From Trichinella spiralis (taxonomy: Eukaryota > Nematoda > Enoplea > Trichinellida > Trichinellidae), in the NCBI GenBank assembly GCA_000181795.3, contig CM012953.1:646267-710266 (forward strand): 64,000 nt of DNA, in the 5' to 3' direction. Every line of letters begins with the position of its first letter. The first letter of the stretch is position 1. This document shows positions 12,279 through 30,146 of the stretch, in pieces. Below the pieces are notes generated by a model. The model saw nothing but the letters and a program-made list of their open reading frames with translations, was not told the DNA's origin and made no database searches. The position numbers were made by a program, and so were the translations under genes.

Positions 12279-14384
12279 TCTTAGCAAATATCAATAGCAA
12301 AAAGGAACTAATTGTCAAATTATTGTAATTTTAAAATAATTTGTCGTATGTCATATGTTGATAGTAAATGTTGTTGGAAAAATTCTTCTTTTAGAAATAT
12401 TAAAAAAAAATTAACATTATGCTACATGCAATAAAAATAACAATTAAAACAAAAAATTTCATTCAGTGATAACAAATCAATTAATGATAAATTTATCCAA
12501 CTTTATGAACAGAAATATATTATAGAAATTAAAGAGAAGAAAGAAAAAGAAATGGAAATTTTCAAACTTGTCAAATCTATTGCACTCTCTTCACTAACGC
12601 CAATCACGTAATTAAATAGTCATTTAATCAATTTATATATTAATAATTGATCATTTTATCATTTCTCAGTTAAATGTACAAAGAAGTAATTATAGCTCTA
12701 AACTATGGAGTAATTGAAAAGAATTCTTTCAAAATTGCATTGCATTGAAATTGTCATTTCTAAAAATAGTTATTTATTAAAAATTGAGCACGCAAGAAAA
12801 ACTCCAAATAGTTAAATTTATAAATTCATAAAAGCACTTAATACCAGGCAGTCTATTTCTAGAGTTACTAATAATATATGCATGCAGTCTGATTTATGCA
12901 GACATGCGGATAACATGCTCTTTTTTTATTACTTATGTTGAACAAAACAGTTAAATCTCGCGCTGATGAAAAACTAGTGCACTCACATTAATAATGCTTC
13001 TTCGGTCAAAATAAATTTAATTTGTAATAAACAATAAACAAATTTTGGCCGCTTCATGTTATGTAATGTTATTAATAAATAACGTAACATAGCAAATATC
13101 ATTATTAATGAAACACTGACCAAAAACATAGTTATTCACAAATGTAAATATGAGTAAATGAAATGCAAATGTTATTAAATTATTAAAATTTAAATTTTAT
13201 TAAAATATTAATAAACAGCACTCTGTTGCACTGTTATTTCATTTTAAATGTATTTTTCAATTATAATTTATTATATGAGGAAATTAAAGTGCTCAGATAT
13301 TGAAATTTTGTTTTTCACAAAGTTATAATTACAACTGATATTTAGCCAGCAGTTTAATGTATTTAATTTTGTTATATATTTTAACATATTGAGAACAACT
13401 TCCCTATTTAAAATTTTATTCGCTTATAATTGATAAGCTAATGATAACGACAATAATAAACAAATACATAAACGTTGCATTCAAAACTAAACTCAGAATT
13501 GTATTTAACTGTGGCAACCTTTATTATTAGACCTAAATTTCATTGAATCTTAACGCTAAATTTACTAGTAATTACAATTATTTCTTTGTTATCTTCATTA
13601 TTTCATATTTCAAAATTTAATGAAATACACAATTGATTTATATAAATATCACATATCTCATTATTTTACATTGGCACATAGTGTGGGCTTCATTTGCTAC
13701 TTTGCAATTACTTTCTGTTAATTATGAGATAACTGAGAAACTTTAATGATAAGAAAAAGTTTATTCCTTTCTGATTTAAATTAATTTTTCTAGTTAATTA
13801 ATTAGATGACATATAAAAGATGCATTAATTAACTGAAATTTACAAACAAAAATTCATAAATGCATAAATATAATATATAATACAAATATTTAATAAAAGG
13901 CAAAGTTGAAACTGACTAAACAATTATAAAAACAGCATTAAAATGTTGAATAATATAAAACTAATATTTTACATATAAATAATAAATACGATAATCAAAT
14001 TAATCAAATCTGCATTCACATTTGGAAGAAATATTTAAACATTAAACTTCACTTTGCACAGATGCAATTTTGAATTTCAAAATGTAGTTTACATAATTTC
14101 CATAGCAATATTGATCCATTCAGAGAGATTACATTTTGAAATAAGCTTAATTTTAACTATTTGCTCGGAGAAGAAATTTGTCACTATTTGAAAACACACG
14201 TTTCATCCATCATAAGAGAAGTATAGAGTAAAGATCGTCGTCATCAATTAATTCACTGCTAGTCAGTGCATATTATTTATATTAATTTTAAAATATGACA
14301 ATTTCTTTCAAAAAATAAAAATAAAAAAGGATAAGAAAAAAATTAGAAAATTTGATTATTTCAGAAAAATCATCTCAGGATATT
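12279..14384. other. Intergenic between the two C-type lectin genes
   Basis: AT-rich, no open frame of note. The last 225 bases (14158-14384) are the promoter region of the second lectin gene and match the inverted fragment at 4405-4634. Confidence 0.6.
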
Positions 14385-16491
14385 ATGCTTTCTTCAACGC
14401 GCTGTCTGCCGTGTGCTTGCTTTATGAAATATTTATTGGCAACTTGTTTCGTTGCGTTGGTGCTCAAAGGTATTGTTGAATTGAAAAAAATTAATGCATA
14501 CGTTTCTAATAAATTTTTATAAAGTTCTCAACGTCAAAGGAGAAGTATGCAAATATGGCTGGTTTCAATACGACGATGCCTGTTATCAAATTCAAAAGAA
14601 AATGTCGTTTAAAGAAGCAGTTGCGAAGTGTGCAAACCTCGATAGTCAACTATTTTTTCCGGAAAATATTCGAGAACTGGTAACTATATTTCATAAATAA
14701 ATAAATATAATATCAAAATGAAAATAATGAAATGTAATAAAATAGAACAATACTATCAATTTTCACATTAAATTTTAATATGACTAATAATTCTAATTTT
14801 TACAATCAAGAATATCTACTATTTCTGCACATTATTATTATTATTCGAATAACTGCTTTCTTGTTAGTAGAAAAATAAAGATCTCCGAATAAAACAAAGG
14901 TGTGCAATGCTTATTTCAATTTGTTAATTAAAATCGATAAAAATATTTTACGACGACATAAATAATATTGAATCCAATTTCCTATTGAAAACAAATGAAA
15001 GATAAAATATGATGCAACGTTGATGCTTCTATGGAATAGGTGAAAACGTTTTCAAAAGTTTACACTGGAGCATGACAGTGATCATATGAAAGCGTCGTTG
15101 TCGAGAATTAGATAATAAATTATTATAAAAGGACTTGACATAATCCAAATAATGATAGCATGAAGCATGATGCATTGCATTAAGCGAGTCGAAAATAAAT
15201 AACTTCTTCATCAGTTATTTGAAACAAACAGAGCAGAAATATTAAAATACAACCCTATAACTTCAGCCTATGAGAATAATGAGCAAACTTCTATACTTTA
15301 TCATAAGCTGTTAAAAATATGTGTAGAATGAAATGTGAAGAGCAAAATTTTAATTTTTCACGTTTCAAAAAAAATACATCTTTATTCATTAGTTATATTA
15401 AATTAAATTAAATTTTTTTCCTACAATAAAAATTACTAACCATAAAAAAACAATAATTATTAAATCTTAAACCTAAAGCATTTAATTAAAATTTATACTG
15501 ATTAACTGACTGGCATGTATTCTTCAATTTTTAAACCGTTTATAGACGTGTAATTTTTTAGATAATAATTAATGAACATATCTGTTCACCGTGCAAAGCA
15601 TGGCTAGCCTTAACTTATACTGGAAAAGCAACCTTGGTCTACAATACAGATGCAAACATAAATGATTTGTAAGTAATTTGAAAATATTTTATATAAAATG
15701 AAATACACTTAAAATAAATTATAAGACCGTGGAGTCGAGGAGATTATAACAAAGGCCATTTGAAGAACTTCGATTGTGCAGCATGGAACAATCCAGCTGG
15801 TAATGGCAAACTGACAGTTAGTTGGCATCTTTGTTCGTCAAAACACGTAGCCGTTTGCAAATCAATGCTAATAACAAATCAAGAAAGTACTGTCAAAAAA
15901 ACTGAAACTGTTGATACTAACGACGATTCACATTCAGAAGCAACAGATGATGGAAATGATGAATCATCAGCCGGTGTTGACAAAAGAAGTAATATTAAAT
16001 CATTTCACATTAAAAGTGTAAACGAAACCACTGTAGAAATGCAATCTTCAACCGCACTGAAGCCGAAAGCAACGTCTACACCCGCTACTATAATCACTAC
16101 ACATACAGTGGTTCTTTCAACCGTATTAGAACATACTCATGGCACCGAACAAAATTCTGAAACAACAACTCGAGTTGAAGAAACCAAAGAAACATCCGAG
16201 AACGATATTTTCCCTGAAAGCAGCACTGTCAAAACTGTGACTGAAAATGAAAAAGATAAACATGAAAATATTGAAAAATCTGAACACATATCAGAAAAAA
16301 CTACAACTGCTAGTGAAAAACCTGAATGTTCTACAAAAGCTTTGGAAATAACAACTTTATCTGATGAAAATTCGACTGATCATTTAAATTCTTCTTCTAC
16401 AGACAAATCTGACGTTGCACCATCAACAACTAATAAAACAAAGAGTGAAAATAAGAATAATAATAGCCAAATTTCTACTGAACAACATTGA
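14385..16491 (+). CDS. C-type lectin-like protein 2 with Ser/Thr/Glu-rich tail
   Basis: Four exons, 14385-14469, 14525-14679, 15562-15668 and 15726-16491, give 370 aa. The N-terminal 28 aa are hydrophobic with several Cys (signal peptide). The lectin-like domain spans about aa 34-162: CKYGWFQYDDACYQI, AKCANLDSQLFF, CKAWLALTY, DCAAWNNP and the closing WHLCSSKHVAVCK. EPN, QPD and WND motifs are absent. The last 208 aa or so are low-complexity and rich in Ser, Thr, Glu and Asp, like a heavily O-glycosylated stalk, with no membrane segment seen. The protein is therefore probably a secreted or surface mucin-like lectin. It shares exon phases with the gene at 11529; its signal peptide is encoded on a separate exon. 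Confidence 0.85.
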
Positions 16492-17214
16492 TCAAAAGAA
16501 TTATGTACAACATGCAGACATCGTGAAAAAGTACACTTGGAACCAATACCAATCAACAATCGCAACGAACTGATGCTAAAAAATGTTGTATTTATAGTTT
16601 AAAGCTTCTTTTTTGTTTAATGTACATTTCTTATTTAGTTGCATTCTCATGTGTTTTGTCAGTTGAATGTGCAATAACTGAACTTTAAATATAAAATTTT
16701 GAAAAATGAATAAAATTTTTGAAAAACATCTCAATTCATGAAAAAATTGATAAAAATATCTTATAACTTATTCGTCTGCATAAATAAATAAGTTTCATCA
16801 AAACCAGAACGTTACAAATTCATTCATCACTATAAACAACAATTACTGACTTCAGTTGTAAAATAAATAAAAACTACAATTTAAATTAATCCTCATAAAT
16901 TATTTCTGAAACAACATTAGAATTCAATCATTTGAGCATTGGATGTGCCCCTTTTTTTAAAAAAAGATGTCATACAATAAGCCTGTATAAGTAATTATGA
17001 AATTCAAAAAATTCATGATTATATTTTCAATTAATAATATACAAAAGTTTTAAGATAAATTAACAATAAAGACATTTTTATTGTAAAGTTAATTTGCTAA
17101 TTCATACACTTCAAAATATTTATACCTACCCATGCTTTATTATACTGTAATCAACAATTTAAAAAGTCTGATAAATCTGTACTTATTTTTCGTGATTTAT
17201 CCCTGTATGCCGCA
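16492..17214. other. Intergenic, nothing recognised
   Basis: AT-rich 3' flank of the second lectin gene and 5' flank of NUDT1. AATAAA-type signals occur near 16708 (ATGAATAAAAT). No further gene was seen. Confidence 0.5.
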
Positions 17215-17860
17215 ATGGCTGCACCTTCGTGGAAAAAATATTCTCTTGTAATGGTACGCTGTGGTGAAAAGATTTTGCTTGGTTTAAAAAAAAAAGGTTT
17301 CGGTTGTGGTAAATGGAATGGATTTGGTGGGAAAATGGAACAAGGGGAAACTATAGAAGAAACGGCGAAAAGGTACGTTCATACTAAAATGTGATTTTTT
17401 TGACATTTTTCAATTATAAATTTATCGTATGTGATGCTTTGAAGCAATAAAAATCATATTTATAGGGAACTGTATGAAGAATGCAATCTAACTTGTGAAA
17501 GAGTTGATAAATTTGGTATACTCCGTTTTGAATTTGAGAAATATCCAATCTTGATGGAGGTACATGCTTTCCATGCCATAAATGTAAGTGGAGATCCTCA
17601 AGAAAGTTACGGTAATTCATACATTGAAAAACAGGCTAATTAAAAAAATTTTCTACTTTTGCTTTTATTTTTTAGAAATGATTCCACGTTGGTTCGACTT
17701 CAATTCTGTTCCATTTCATCAAATGTGGCCAGACGATAAATTGTGGTGGCATCATTTTAGTTCAAACAGAAAGTTCAAAGGTTACTTTCTGTACGATGAA
17801 ACGCAAACAGTACTTCTGGATCACACAATCAAATTAGACGAAGATCTTGATCAGTATTAA
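17215..17860 (+). CDS. NUDT1: NUDT1/MTH1-type oxidised purine nucleotide hydrolase
   Basis: Three exons, 17215-17372, 17466-17611 and 17676-17860, give 162 aa, close to the usual length of MTH1. The family removes 8-oxo-dGTP and related oxidised nucleotides so that they are not built into DNA. The substrate pocket marks KWNGFGGK and MWPDD are both present. The Nudix box runs from Gly39 to Leu61: GKMEQGE, then RELYEEC. Its late Gly (consensus EExGU) is Asn60 here; the catalytic Glu residues are kept. The C-terminal [16 protein letters not shown] matches the family's end. No targeting peptide is apparent, so it is probably cytosolic. Confidence 0.93.
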
Positions 17861-18997
17861 AAAACTTGATTCGCTGAAATTGATCAATTTGTTGTACAGT
17901 GTACGTGAATTTGTCTCGAAATATGTGAAAAGTACCGTGATTTCAAATGAAATACTTTATTATACCATTGCAATCATTTGTTAAACAAAACAAATAATGC
18001 TGCTCCAATAAGTACACAATTTGCATTTGCTGTTTTGGGACAAATTTTCCATAATAAAATTATTTAATATAATCTTTAATCTGAGAAATAGATTGGAACT
18101 GAATAATAATTTTGAATAATAAAGAACGAAAACATTCGAGCAAATGCTCATTCAATTATTTAATTTATTCCGTATATTTGACGTGTACAATATATCATAT
18201 ATATATATATAATTTAGGAATCTCAAGTTATTACTGACGATAGAATGAAAACTGTAAGAATAGAAACTATTTTCTAGAAAAAAGTAATATTAATCATTTG
18301 AGAGAAAATGTTTGTAAAATTGACCAAATGACAAAATTATATAAATAAAATTTATCTGTATTTACATGCTGTTGAAACGTTCGCCTGTTAGTAAAGTGAA
18401 ACAGTGCTTGCTGTTAATACTTACCCGCTTTTCTGTCAGGTCTATGATAATAATGTTTGATAAACATTGACTAGACGAAATAGCGTTTTGGATAAATCAA
18501 CTGGCTTCCAATCACTCGTGATAAAGTAACCAAACATTCGTTCATTTTAACTTTGCAAGCTAAACATACGCGCTTGTGTTGAATTTGTATCCTCGTAAAT
18601 ATTTATTTGTTTTTATTTTTAGATAAAATAAGCTGAGATTGAAAACATTAGAAACATATTTCAATTTCTTTCAGGATTCTATCTTTGTGCAAATAAATAC
18701 TGTAATATTGGGAAGATAAGCGCGACAGTTGTTGCATAATTTTTAAATAAAATAATACGCAATTTAATAATTTAGTTTGAACTATAAAATTTGAAACTTA
18801 ATTGTATTCTGTATATAATTTTTATTTTTGATTTTACATTTATACCTTATTGTCAATGTTACTGTATAAGTGTTTTCTAATGTAATTACAGTTGTTGATC
18901 AGCTGTTAATACTTTGGATATTTTGCTTTGCTTTTGAATATATTATTTTGATTTCATTGTTAAATATATTTACTGCAGATCTTTTCTTTTAATTAAA
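17861..18997. other. Intergenic with an AT microsatellite
   Basis: AT-rich, with an (AT)n run near 18195-18212. No gene was recognised between NUDT1 and WDR45B. Confidence 0.5.
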
Positions 18998-21296
18998 ATG
19001 GTTACTTTGCTCAACAGTCGCTTTTACGATTCAAATTTGCTGTATCTTGGATTTAATCAAGACCATGGTAGTGCATATTAAGAAGCTTTGTATAACGTTT
19101 ATTTTTTATTGAGCTTTTAAGGTTGTTTTGCATGTGGGACAGGCTGTGGATACAGAATATATCATACTGATCCACTCGATGAAAAGGAACGATATGGTAT
19201 GAATTTATTCATAAATTGCTTGCTGCGTTAATTTTAGATAGACGTCAATAAGCAGTGTAATGTAATGAAAGAATTAGCAGTGAGATTTATTTTACTAAAT
19301 GGTTAAAAATTATTGTTATGTTTGTACAATGCTGAAGCTATGGTTTTTAAAATGTATTTGCTTTGTATTGATTGCATGTCATATTTCAGCCTGTAAGTTT
19401 TAGATGAATTTTGTTGTTTACTTATTGTTGTTCCTGTATTTATTGCTTTAAATAAGTTTATAAAATTGATTTAAATCAGACTAGTTAATCATATATATTC
19501 GTTGATTATTGATTTTTATAAAATATGCGTCTTAATTTATTTTTAAAATCAGATTTATTACTTACTATGGGTATTTCAGATTTCTCCAATGGCATTGGTC
19601 ATGTTGCCATGTTATATAAGTATAATTATCTTGGTCTTGTTGGTGGCGGCTTGAATCCTCAGTTCCCTACTAATGAAGGTAAATATAAATGTATTTGTTT
19701 GTTTAGTTATTTTAGTTAAATAAATAAGTATATTTTTTTAAGTTGTTATTTGGGATGATCTTGAAAGAGATGTTGTTATTCGGATAAGTGACTTGCCATC
19801 CAGAGTATGTGGTGTGCGTTTACGTCGTGATCGAATAGTTGTTATTTTGGAACAAATGATCAAAGTTTATCCATTTTCTGTTGAACTTGAACTGTTGGTA
19901 GAATTTGAAACTGCCCCCAATTCAAATGGTGAACTGGAATATTTTTGAGAACAATTTAAAAATTGTATTTATTCTTCATTTTAGGATTATGCTGTCTGAT
20001 GGGACATGCTGACAGAGCTTTGATGGCTTTTCCAGCGAAGCAGCCGGGGGTTGTTCGCACGGTTGATTTGGCCGATCCGACAATTTCAATCGAAATTGCC
20101 GCTCATGAATCCCCATTAGCATGCATGGCATTCAACAATGATGGAACTTTGCTAGCTACTGCTTCAGAGAAAGTAGGAAAGCACCTTTTTTTTTCATTTG
20201 CTGTTCTTTTTCTTTTTATTTTTTTTCTATTTATATTAGGGAACTTTAATTCGCATCTTTGATTCTCAGAATGGCTTAAAATTGCACGAATTCCGACGTG
20301 GCACTAATCCAGCTGTTATATATAGGTTAAAATTTTTTAAAGTTTTATTTAAGTTTTTTTTTATTTAAATTGAATTGTTTTAGTATTAGCTTTAATGTTG
20401 ACTCTACTCTACTTTGTGTTGGAAGCGGACATGGCACTGTGCACGTTTTTTCACTTTCTGGATCATCCATTACTTATCCGAAGTATGCTACTTTTATTAT
20501 TATTTCCTATGGTAAATTTGTAAAAATGTTGTTAAATCATTTGTTAAAATGACAACATTGAAATATATTAATTTACTGTATAAATCACTGGAAAGGTAAA
20601 TACACATGTGCTCATTTAATTCTAATAGTAGTATGCTCTGTCGTGAGGATTATATTTTCACATTAGAATGATAATGAAATTAAATGTTAAGTTTTAGAAG
20701 TTTGATTAAGTGCTTGATGTTGAAAGTACACATTAGATATGAAAAATGAAATTCTAGAATAGGAATATTTGTTCTGGGAAATCGCAGTATTGGATAGGGT
20801 AAATGTGTTCAGCATCGGAAAGAAGTATGCATTGAAGTCGATTTTATTCTGATTATGTTATAATAAATTTCAAACAGTTTTAACATAACTTTAAAATGTC
20901 TAGCCGATGCGTAGTAGATAAAATGTGGAAATAATTGGATGAAAACTGGAAAGAAAGTTTAAAAATAATGCTATTTTAGGAAATCGGAAAAAAATTTTTT
21001 GAAAAAGTATATGAGTGCCAAACATAGCTTTGTACGTATCCAAGTACCTACTGTTACAAAATACAACCAAGTTCCATTCATATGTGCCTTTGGAGCTGAA
21101 CCTCAATCGTTGATTGGTAAGCTATTTTTTGTTAATAATTCATAATTATGTATATTTCATAATCTGGATGATAATGTATATTATGGTAATATTTTTAGTT
21201 ATTTGTGGCGATGCGAGTTATTATAAGTTTATTTTTGAGAAGACTGGAGATTTTTCCAGGCAGAGATTTTCTGTGTTTTTGGAATTGAATGAATGA
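18998..21296 (+). CDS. WDR45B: WDR45B/WIPI3-type PROPPIN autophagy protein
   Basis: Nine exons (18998-19067, 19122-19196, 19580-19678, 19743-19928, 19985-20172, 20240-20325, 20384-20482, 20980-21116, 21199-21296) join without frame break to 345 aa, the expected size for this seven-bladed WD propeller family. Visible marks are the N-terminal [58 protein letters not shown], the phosphoinositide-binding FRRG motif (about aa 224-227), and the C-terminal PFICAFGAEPQSL and ICGDASYYKF. PROPPINs bind PI3P on forming autophagosomes. It resembles WDR45B (EPG-6 group) more than WIPI1/2. MRPL40 follows on the same strand 202 bases later. Confidence 0.93.
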
Positions 21297-21498
21297 CGGC
21301 AGACAGTAGCACGAAGATGATGTTAAAGATGATTTCAGAGCATTTGTTTTAAGTTGCTCTTTGTTGATTTTAAAATTGAATAAATGATTGCTGTTTTTTG
21401 TTTGAAATTTGCTTATTAATTGGCGACATATCGATTGTTTTTATTTATTATCTATTTATGCTATTGTTTTGCTTTAAATAACCGGAGAAATGTAGAAA

Positions 21499-22457
21499 AT
21501 GTCAAAAGTATTATTCACTGGATTGTTCCAACGAATTCCACAGATGCATTTTGCACTGCGCTATTTTCACAGTTCTCCTATGCTCAAGTAAGATGTTTTT
21601 ATATCTGATTTGGATATTTTTGATCAAGCATATTCGTTATATAGTGCTGAACCACTGAAGAAAAAAAAGCGCATTGATCCTGCAATTATAAGAGGCCGAT
21701 TGGAACGAAAGAAGAAAAAAATTGAAAAATCAATTCGCTTATTATTGAAACAAAGCAAAAAGTTAAAGCCTATAGAGGAGTTGACTGTGGAAAATAAAGT
21801 GAAAGACAATATACAGTAATTTTATTTTTGTAAATAAATGTTTTCTGTAGTAGACGAAAGTATTTATTGGTTTTCTTGTTACTAGTCTTATTAAATTTAT
21901 GCTTTATGTTAATTGCGCAATTCAGTTTGTTTGTTTAATGCAAATTTTATTCAATTCCATGTACTCTACCAAATTTAGACATTATATCCGGCCTAAAAGT
22001 GAAGTTTCAGACGAAGAACTGCAACAGAGAACTGTTTTTCTCAAAGAATGGGCAAAGTGCCAGTTCTCTTGTCTTTTCCATTTTCAATCGTTTTCTTAAA
22101 TTAATTTTTAGATATCAAACAAAGCAGTATAATGCACACCATAATCAAATTCGCGTAATGATGAAAAGTCAGCTGAAAGCGTTGGAAGAGTTGAAATTGG
22201 AGTCTGAAACTTTATATCGCTCTGCTTTGGAGGTTTCACTTATTTTTATTGTTTCATATATTTATTATGTGAATAAATTGAACTTTTGTAATTTCTATCA
22301 CGTAAATTGCATTCAATCAATAGAACTTAGATATATTTTTCAGGTAAATCCAGATTTAATTCCCTGTGTATTTGATGGTCCGGTTTCAACACCACCTATA
22401 CCTGGATACGAAACTCCAGATGGAGATTATAAAGAGACAACACGTAAATGGGAATAA
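21499..22457 (+). CDS. MRPL40: Mitochondrial ribosomal protein mL40
   Basis: Five exons (21499-21587, 21645-21815, 21979-22056, 22112-22232, 22344-22457) give 190 aa. The N-terminus is basic and hydrophobic without acidic residues, as in mitochondrial targeting peptides. It is followed by AEPLKKKKRIDPA, a long basic helix, ALEELKLESETLY, and the C-terminal TPPIPGYETPDGDYKETT, all characteristic of mL40 of the large mitochondrial ribosomal subunit. The first intron is only 57 bases. Close spacing to WDR45B on the same strand could mean shared transcription, but no direct evidence is visible. Confidence 0.9.
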
Positions 22458-25400
22458 TGTCATGAATAAATATAAGCTATTAATTGACGTAGCAACTGTA
22501 TCATTGGCCGACTACGGAACGTAAACAAGGAATTTTATTATTCATAGCTTAATTGTGATTTTTAGTTCAAGCAACTTTAATTGTGACATGAATAAATTTA
22601 TTAAAATGAAAATTATGTTAAAGTTTTATAACTGTAATTATGACTTTTTCGTATTTTAATATATAAAAGGGTGTATTTAGTATAATTAATCATTGGTAAT
22701 TTTCATTTATTTATTTTTTGCGTTTTAAAGTATTACTTGAAAATCATTTTATCGAAAGGCTCATGGTAAAAATGTTTGTTTTTTGCTGCATTTGTTTAGA
22801 ATATATTAAAGTATTGAATGTTAGTGTTATATTTACATTTGCTGCAGAAAGTTCTTTTCTTTAGCAATAATAGTAAGTGTACATTATTTATTTTCACGAT
22901 ACTTTTTAAATTAATATAACATTATTAGTGCAAGGTGAAATACAATGTAATGTGAACATGTAGCGTGTGAAGAAGTTGATTTTTCAATGAAAATTGTCAT
23001 ATAATAATAACAATGCAGAGTTCTGAATATTATGAATAAATAATTTTGCTTTTTTAAATGAACAATTTTGATATAATTCATAACCAGGTGCAAGGTTGAA
23101 AGAGGTAAGCTCTCAGAGGGTGTGAAATCTTTGCAGCTGAAGCAGGAAGCGGAATGGCATTGTTCACGCAATGAAGCCATGTAATGACCGTCGACAAATG
23201 AGATCTTCGACCACTGGTCATCAACTAGGCGTCCAGCATCCATAATGGGGATCAATTGATCCGGTCTGGCTGTGGAACGCGCAGTTGTCAGTTGACCGGG
23301 TGGCCGAGTTGAATAATTAATTCTGCTCGGATGGGTATTAGCTGATGGGAAAGGACAGGCTTCAATCTATATTCGTTGTTCTTTCATTCGAGAACAACTT
23401 AATTGCCGGAAGGTAACCACAAGCTAGATTGTACGTTCATAAATTTTGCGTATTCATAAATAACCATTGTCCCAGTCTTTCCAAGCAATTATTATTACTT
23501 ATCAACAGAAAATGGGTGTACAGTTATAAAGAAAAGAAACTTTATTGATTCGTACAAAATTATTTTTTTTCTTTTGAAATCCATCAATAATAGTTTTTCA
23601 GTTTTTGTATTTTATAAAAGTTTATTTATATTTGTTTAATGATCTGAAGGCACAGGTAAACATATCTAATGCGGAGAAAATTTTATGCTAATAATGATAA
23701 TAATCATGCGTGTCTGTTAATTATTCAACTGTAATTTATAATAATTTAATTTTTTGTGGTATGATAAAGCGTTGATTCACATAAAATTGAAGTATATTTA
23801 CAAAAGTTTAATAAACTATTTATTTTTTGAATGGCATTTTATTTATTATCTGTCTTTACTTTTGATGATAAATTTCAATTAAGTTCTTATTTATTTTTTT
23901 ACATATTTATTGCAATAAAAAAATTTAGTAGTTAAGCAAACTCAGTTTCATTATTTTGAAATTAATCATTGGCATGTTTTATTGCATGTATTTATATCAG
24001 TAATATTCCAGAGTTGATCAGTAAAACATATGCAAATTTAAAGCTAGAGATTTTTATCAAAGCAACTAATAAATTATTAATTTGAATGTCACTGAATGGA
24101 ACGTTCAAGTTTGCTAATTTGGTAAGCAAAAATTTTGAAACTGTTAATAGTTGTATAATATTAATGCGCCAATTTGTTCTCAGAATATATCTGAAAACGC
24201 TTAATTGAAGAAAGTTTAATATTACTTTGTAAAAATTCAAAACTTTTCTGTCTTAATTTTGCTGTAACATTTTACAAAATTGCATCTTTCACATGCATAA
24301 ATTAAGATTATTCAATGTTAAAATTATTTTTTTAATAATATCCTTAAATTTGAAAATTTCCAAGGAAATTATTAATTGAAATTGATACATTTGTAATTTT
24401 AATTTGAAAATCATTTCAAACGATGAATTTAATGTGTTTTGTTTATATTGAAATATTTTTTCAATTTATTGATTTTATTAATAATAAAAGGGAATATTTA
24501 ATTTTATGCAATTTTGAATTTTCTGTTGTTTACAAATAAAATAAATGCTAACCAAAAAAACATTTTTGAATGAAAAATAGTTGTTAATTTAGTTGGATGA
24601 AATAATTATTATTATTAGAGACAAGTTTGCATAATTTGTGCAATAATAAAGTAGTCAGTATTGACAGGACAGATTCATCGGGATTTTCCTAGTCGATTAG
24701 TCAGCAAGCAGCTTTTGAATCGGCAAAGCCGATGGCCGGAAATCAGCGCTATTGCACGTGTAGCGTTGATGTAGCTGCTCACAAGGAGCGGCTAATTAAC
24801 GAGAAGGTCGGTTAGCTGCTTTGTTAATGACCCCATCCAGGTGACCGTCGATGTTGACAAGGTACGTCAGCAATCAATAACAACAACTCCCATTAGAGAA
24901 TCGACCTGTGCCTGTCACTACTACATCTACAATCGAAAAACCATGAATATTAAAATTATCATAAACAATATTTCAACTGATCAACCTATCAGTAATATTG
25001 TACAAAATTGTATTGTTTAAAAAATATTTTTTTTAATTTTACCATATCAAAAATAAATATACAATATATTTCAATAATTATTAATCTGAATAAAATTAAT
25101 AGTTCACTGTGATTGTGAAATAAAGCCTGACTTAGGCTGTTATGCTGTTATTAGGCTAATTATATTAGTCTGTTATACTGCTGCTGCATATCATTTTTTA
25201 ATATTTGTAATTTCTTTTGTTAAATATTTAGCATATTTTATTGAATTTATCCGGTTATTCATGCGTTAAAAATTTAAATTTTGATCAAAATTTAAAAAAT
25301 AATCTTCTGCAATCAACACCACTAACTTATTTATAGTCGAATATCAGTTGTGAAAAATGCAAGATGAAAAAGAAATAATGTTTAATGTTTTTATCTTTAC

Positions 25401-25695
25401 ACATATCACAGTATGATTATTATTATTATTATTATTGTTGTTGAGGTTAATTATTAATTTTTATAAATAAATATTTACATTTTTAAAATGTGTTTCTGTC
25501 TGTTCTTGATTCATTATTTTGCAGCTTGATATTTTCACCCGTGTAAAACGAACGCATGTTGGTTGATGTTGTATGGCATAGTTGAAATAAATGATCCAGT
25601 ATGGTAACATTTTAATGATTTTAAAACTAATGTGAAAGTAAAACGGACAAAATTGCGCGTAAATTTGTTTGTAGAAGAGAAAAACAAAGATGAAA
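22458..25695. other. Intergenic with two GC-richer islands
   Basis: Mostly AT-rich. Two islands stand out, about 23085-23430 and 24650-24930, with far more C and G than their surroundings and no convincing open frame. Both contain TGACCGTCGA (23185-23194 and 24842-24851). They lie downstream of the forkhead gene, which reads leftwards and ends at 25696. They may be conserved regulatory elements or undetected RNA genes. Confidence 0.5.

Positions 25696-30146
<4,451 letters not shown>

Noticed and set aside
21610-21644. Extension of the mL40 second exon upstream, as an open frame from a TTG
   Set aside because: A 57-base intron (21588-21644) joins the targeting-peptide exon in frame to AEPLKKKKR and fits the family better.
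22911-23255. Minus-strand 114-codon ORF over the first GC-rich island
   Set aside because: Half of it lies in AT-rich DNA and the GC-rich half has no recognisable motif; the raised GC seems regional rather than coding.
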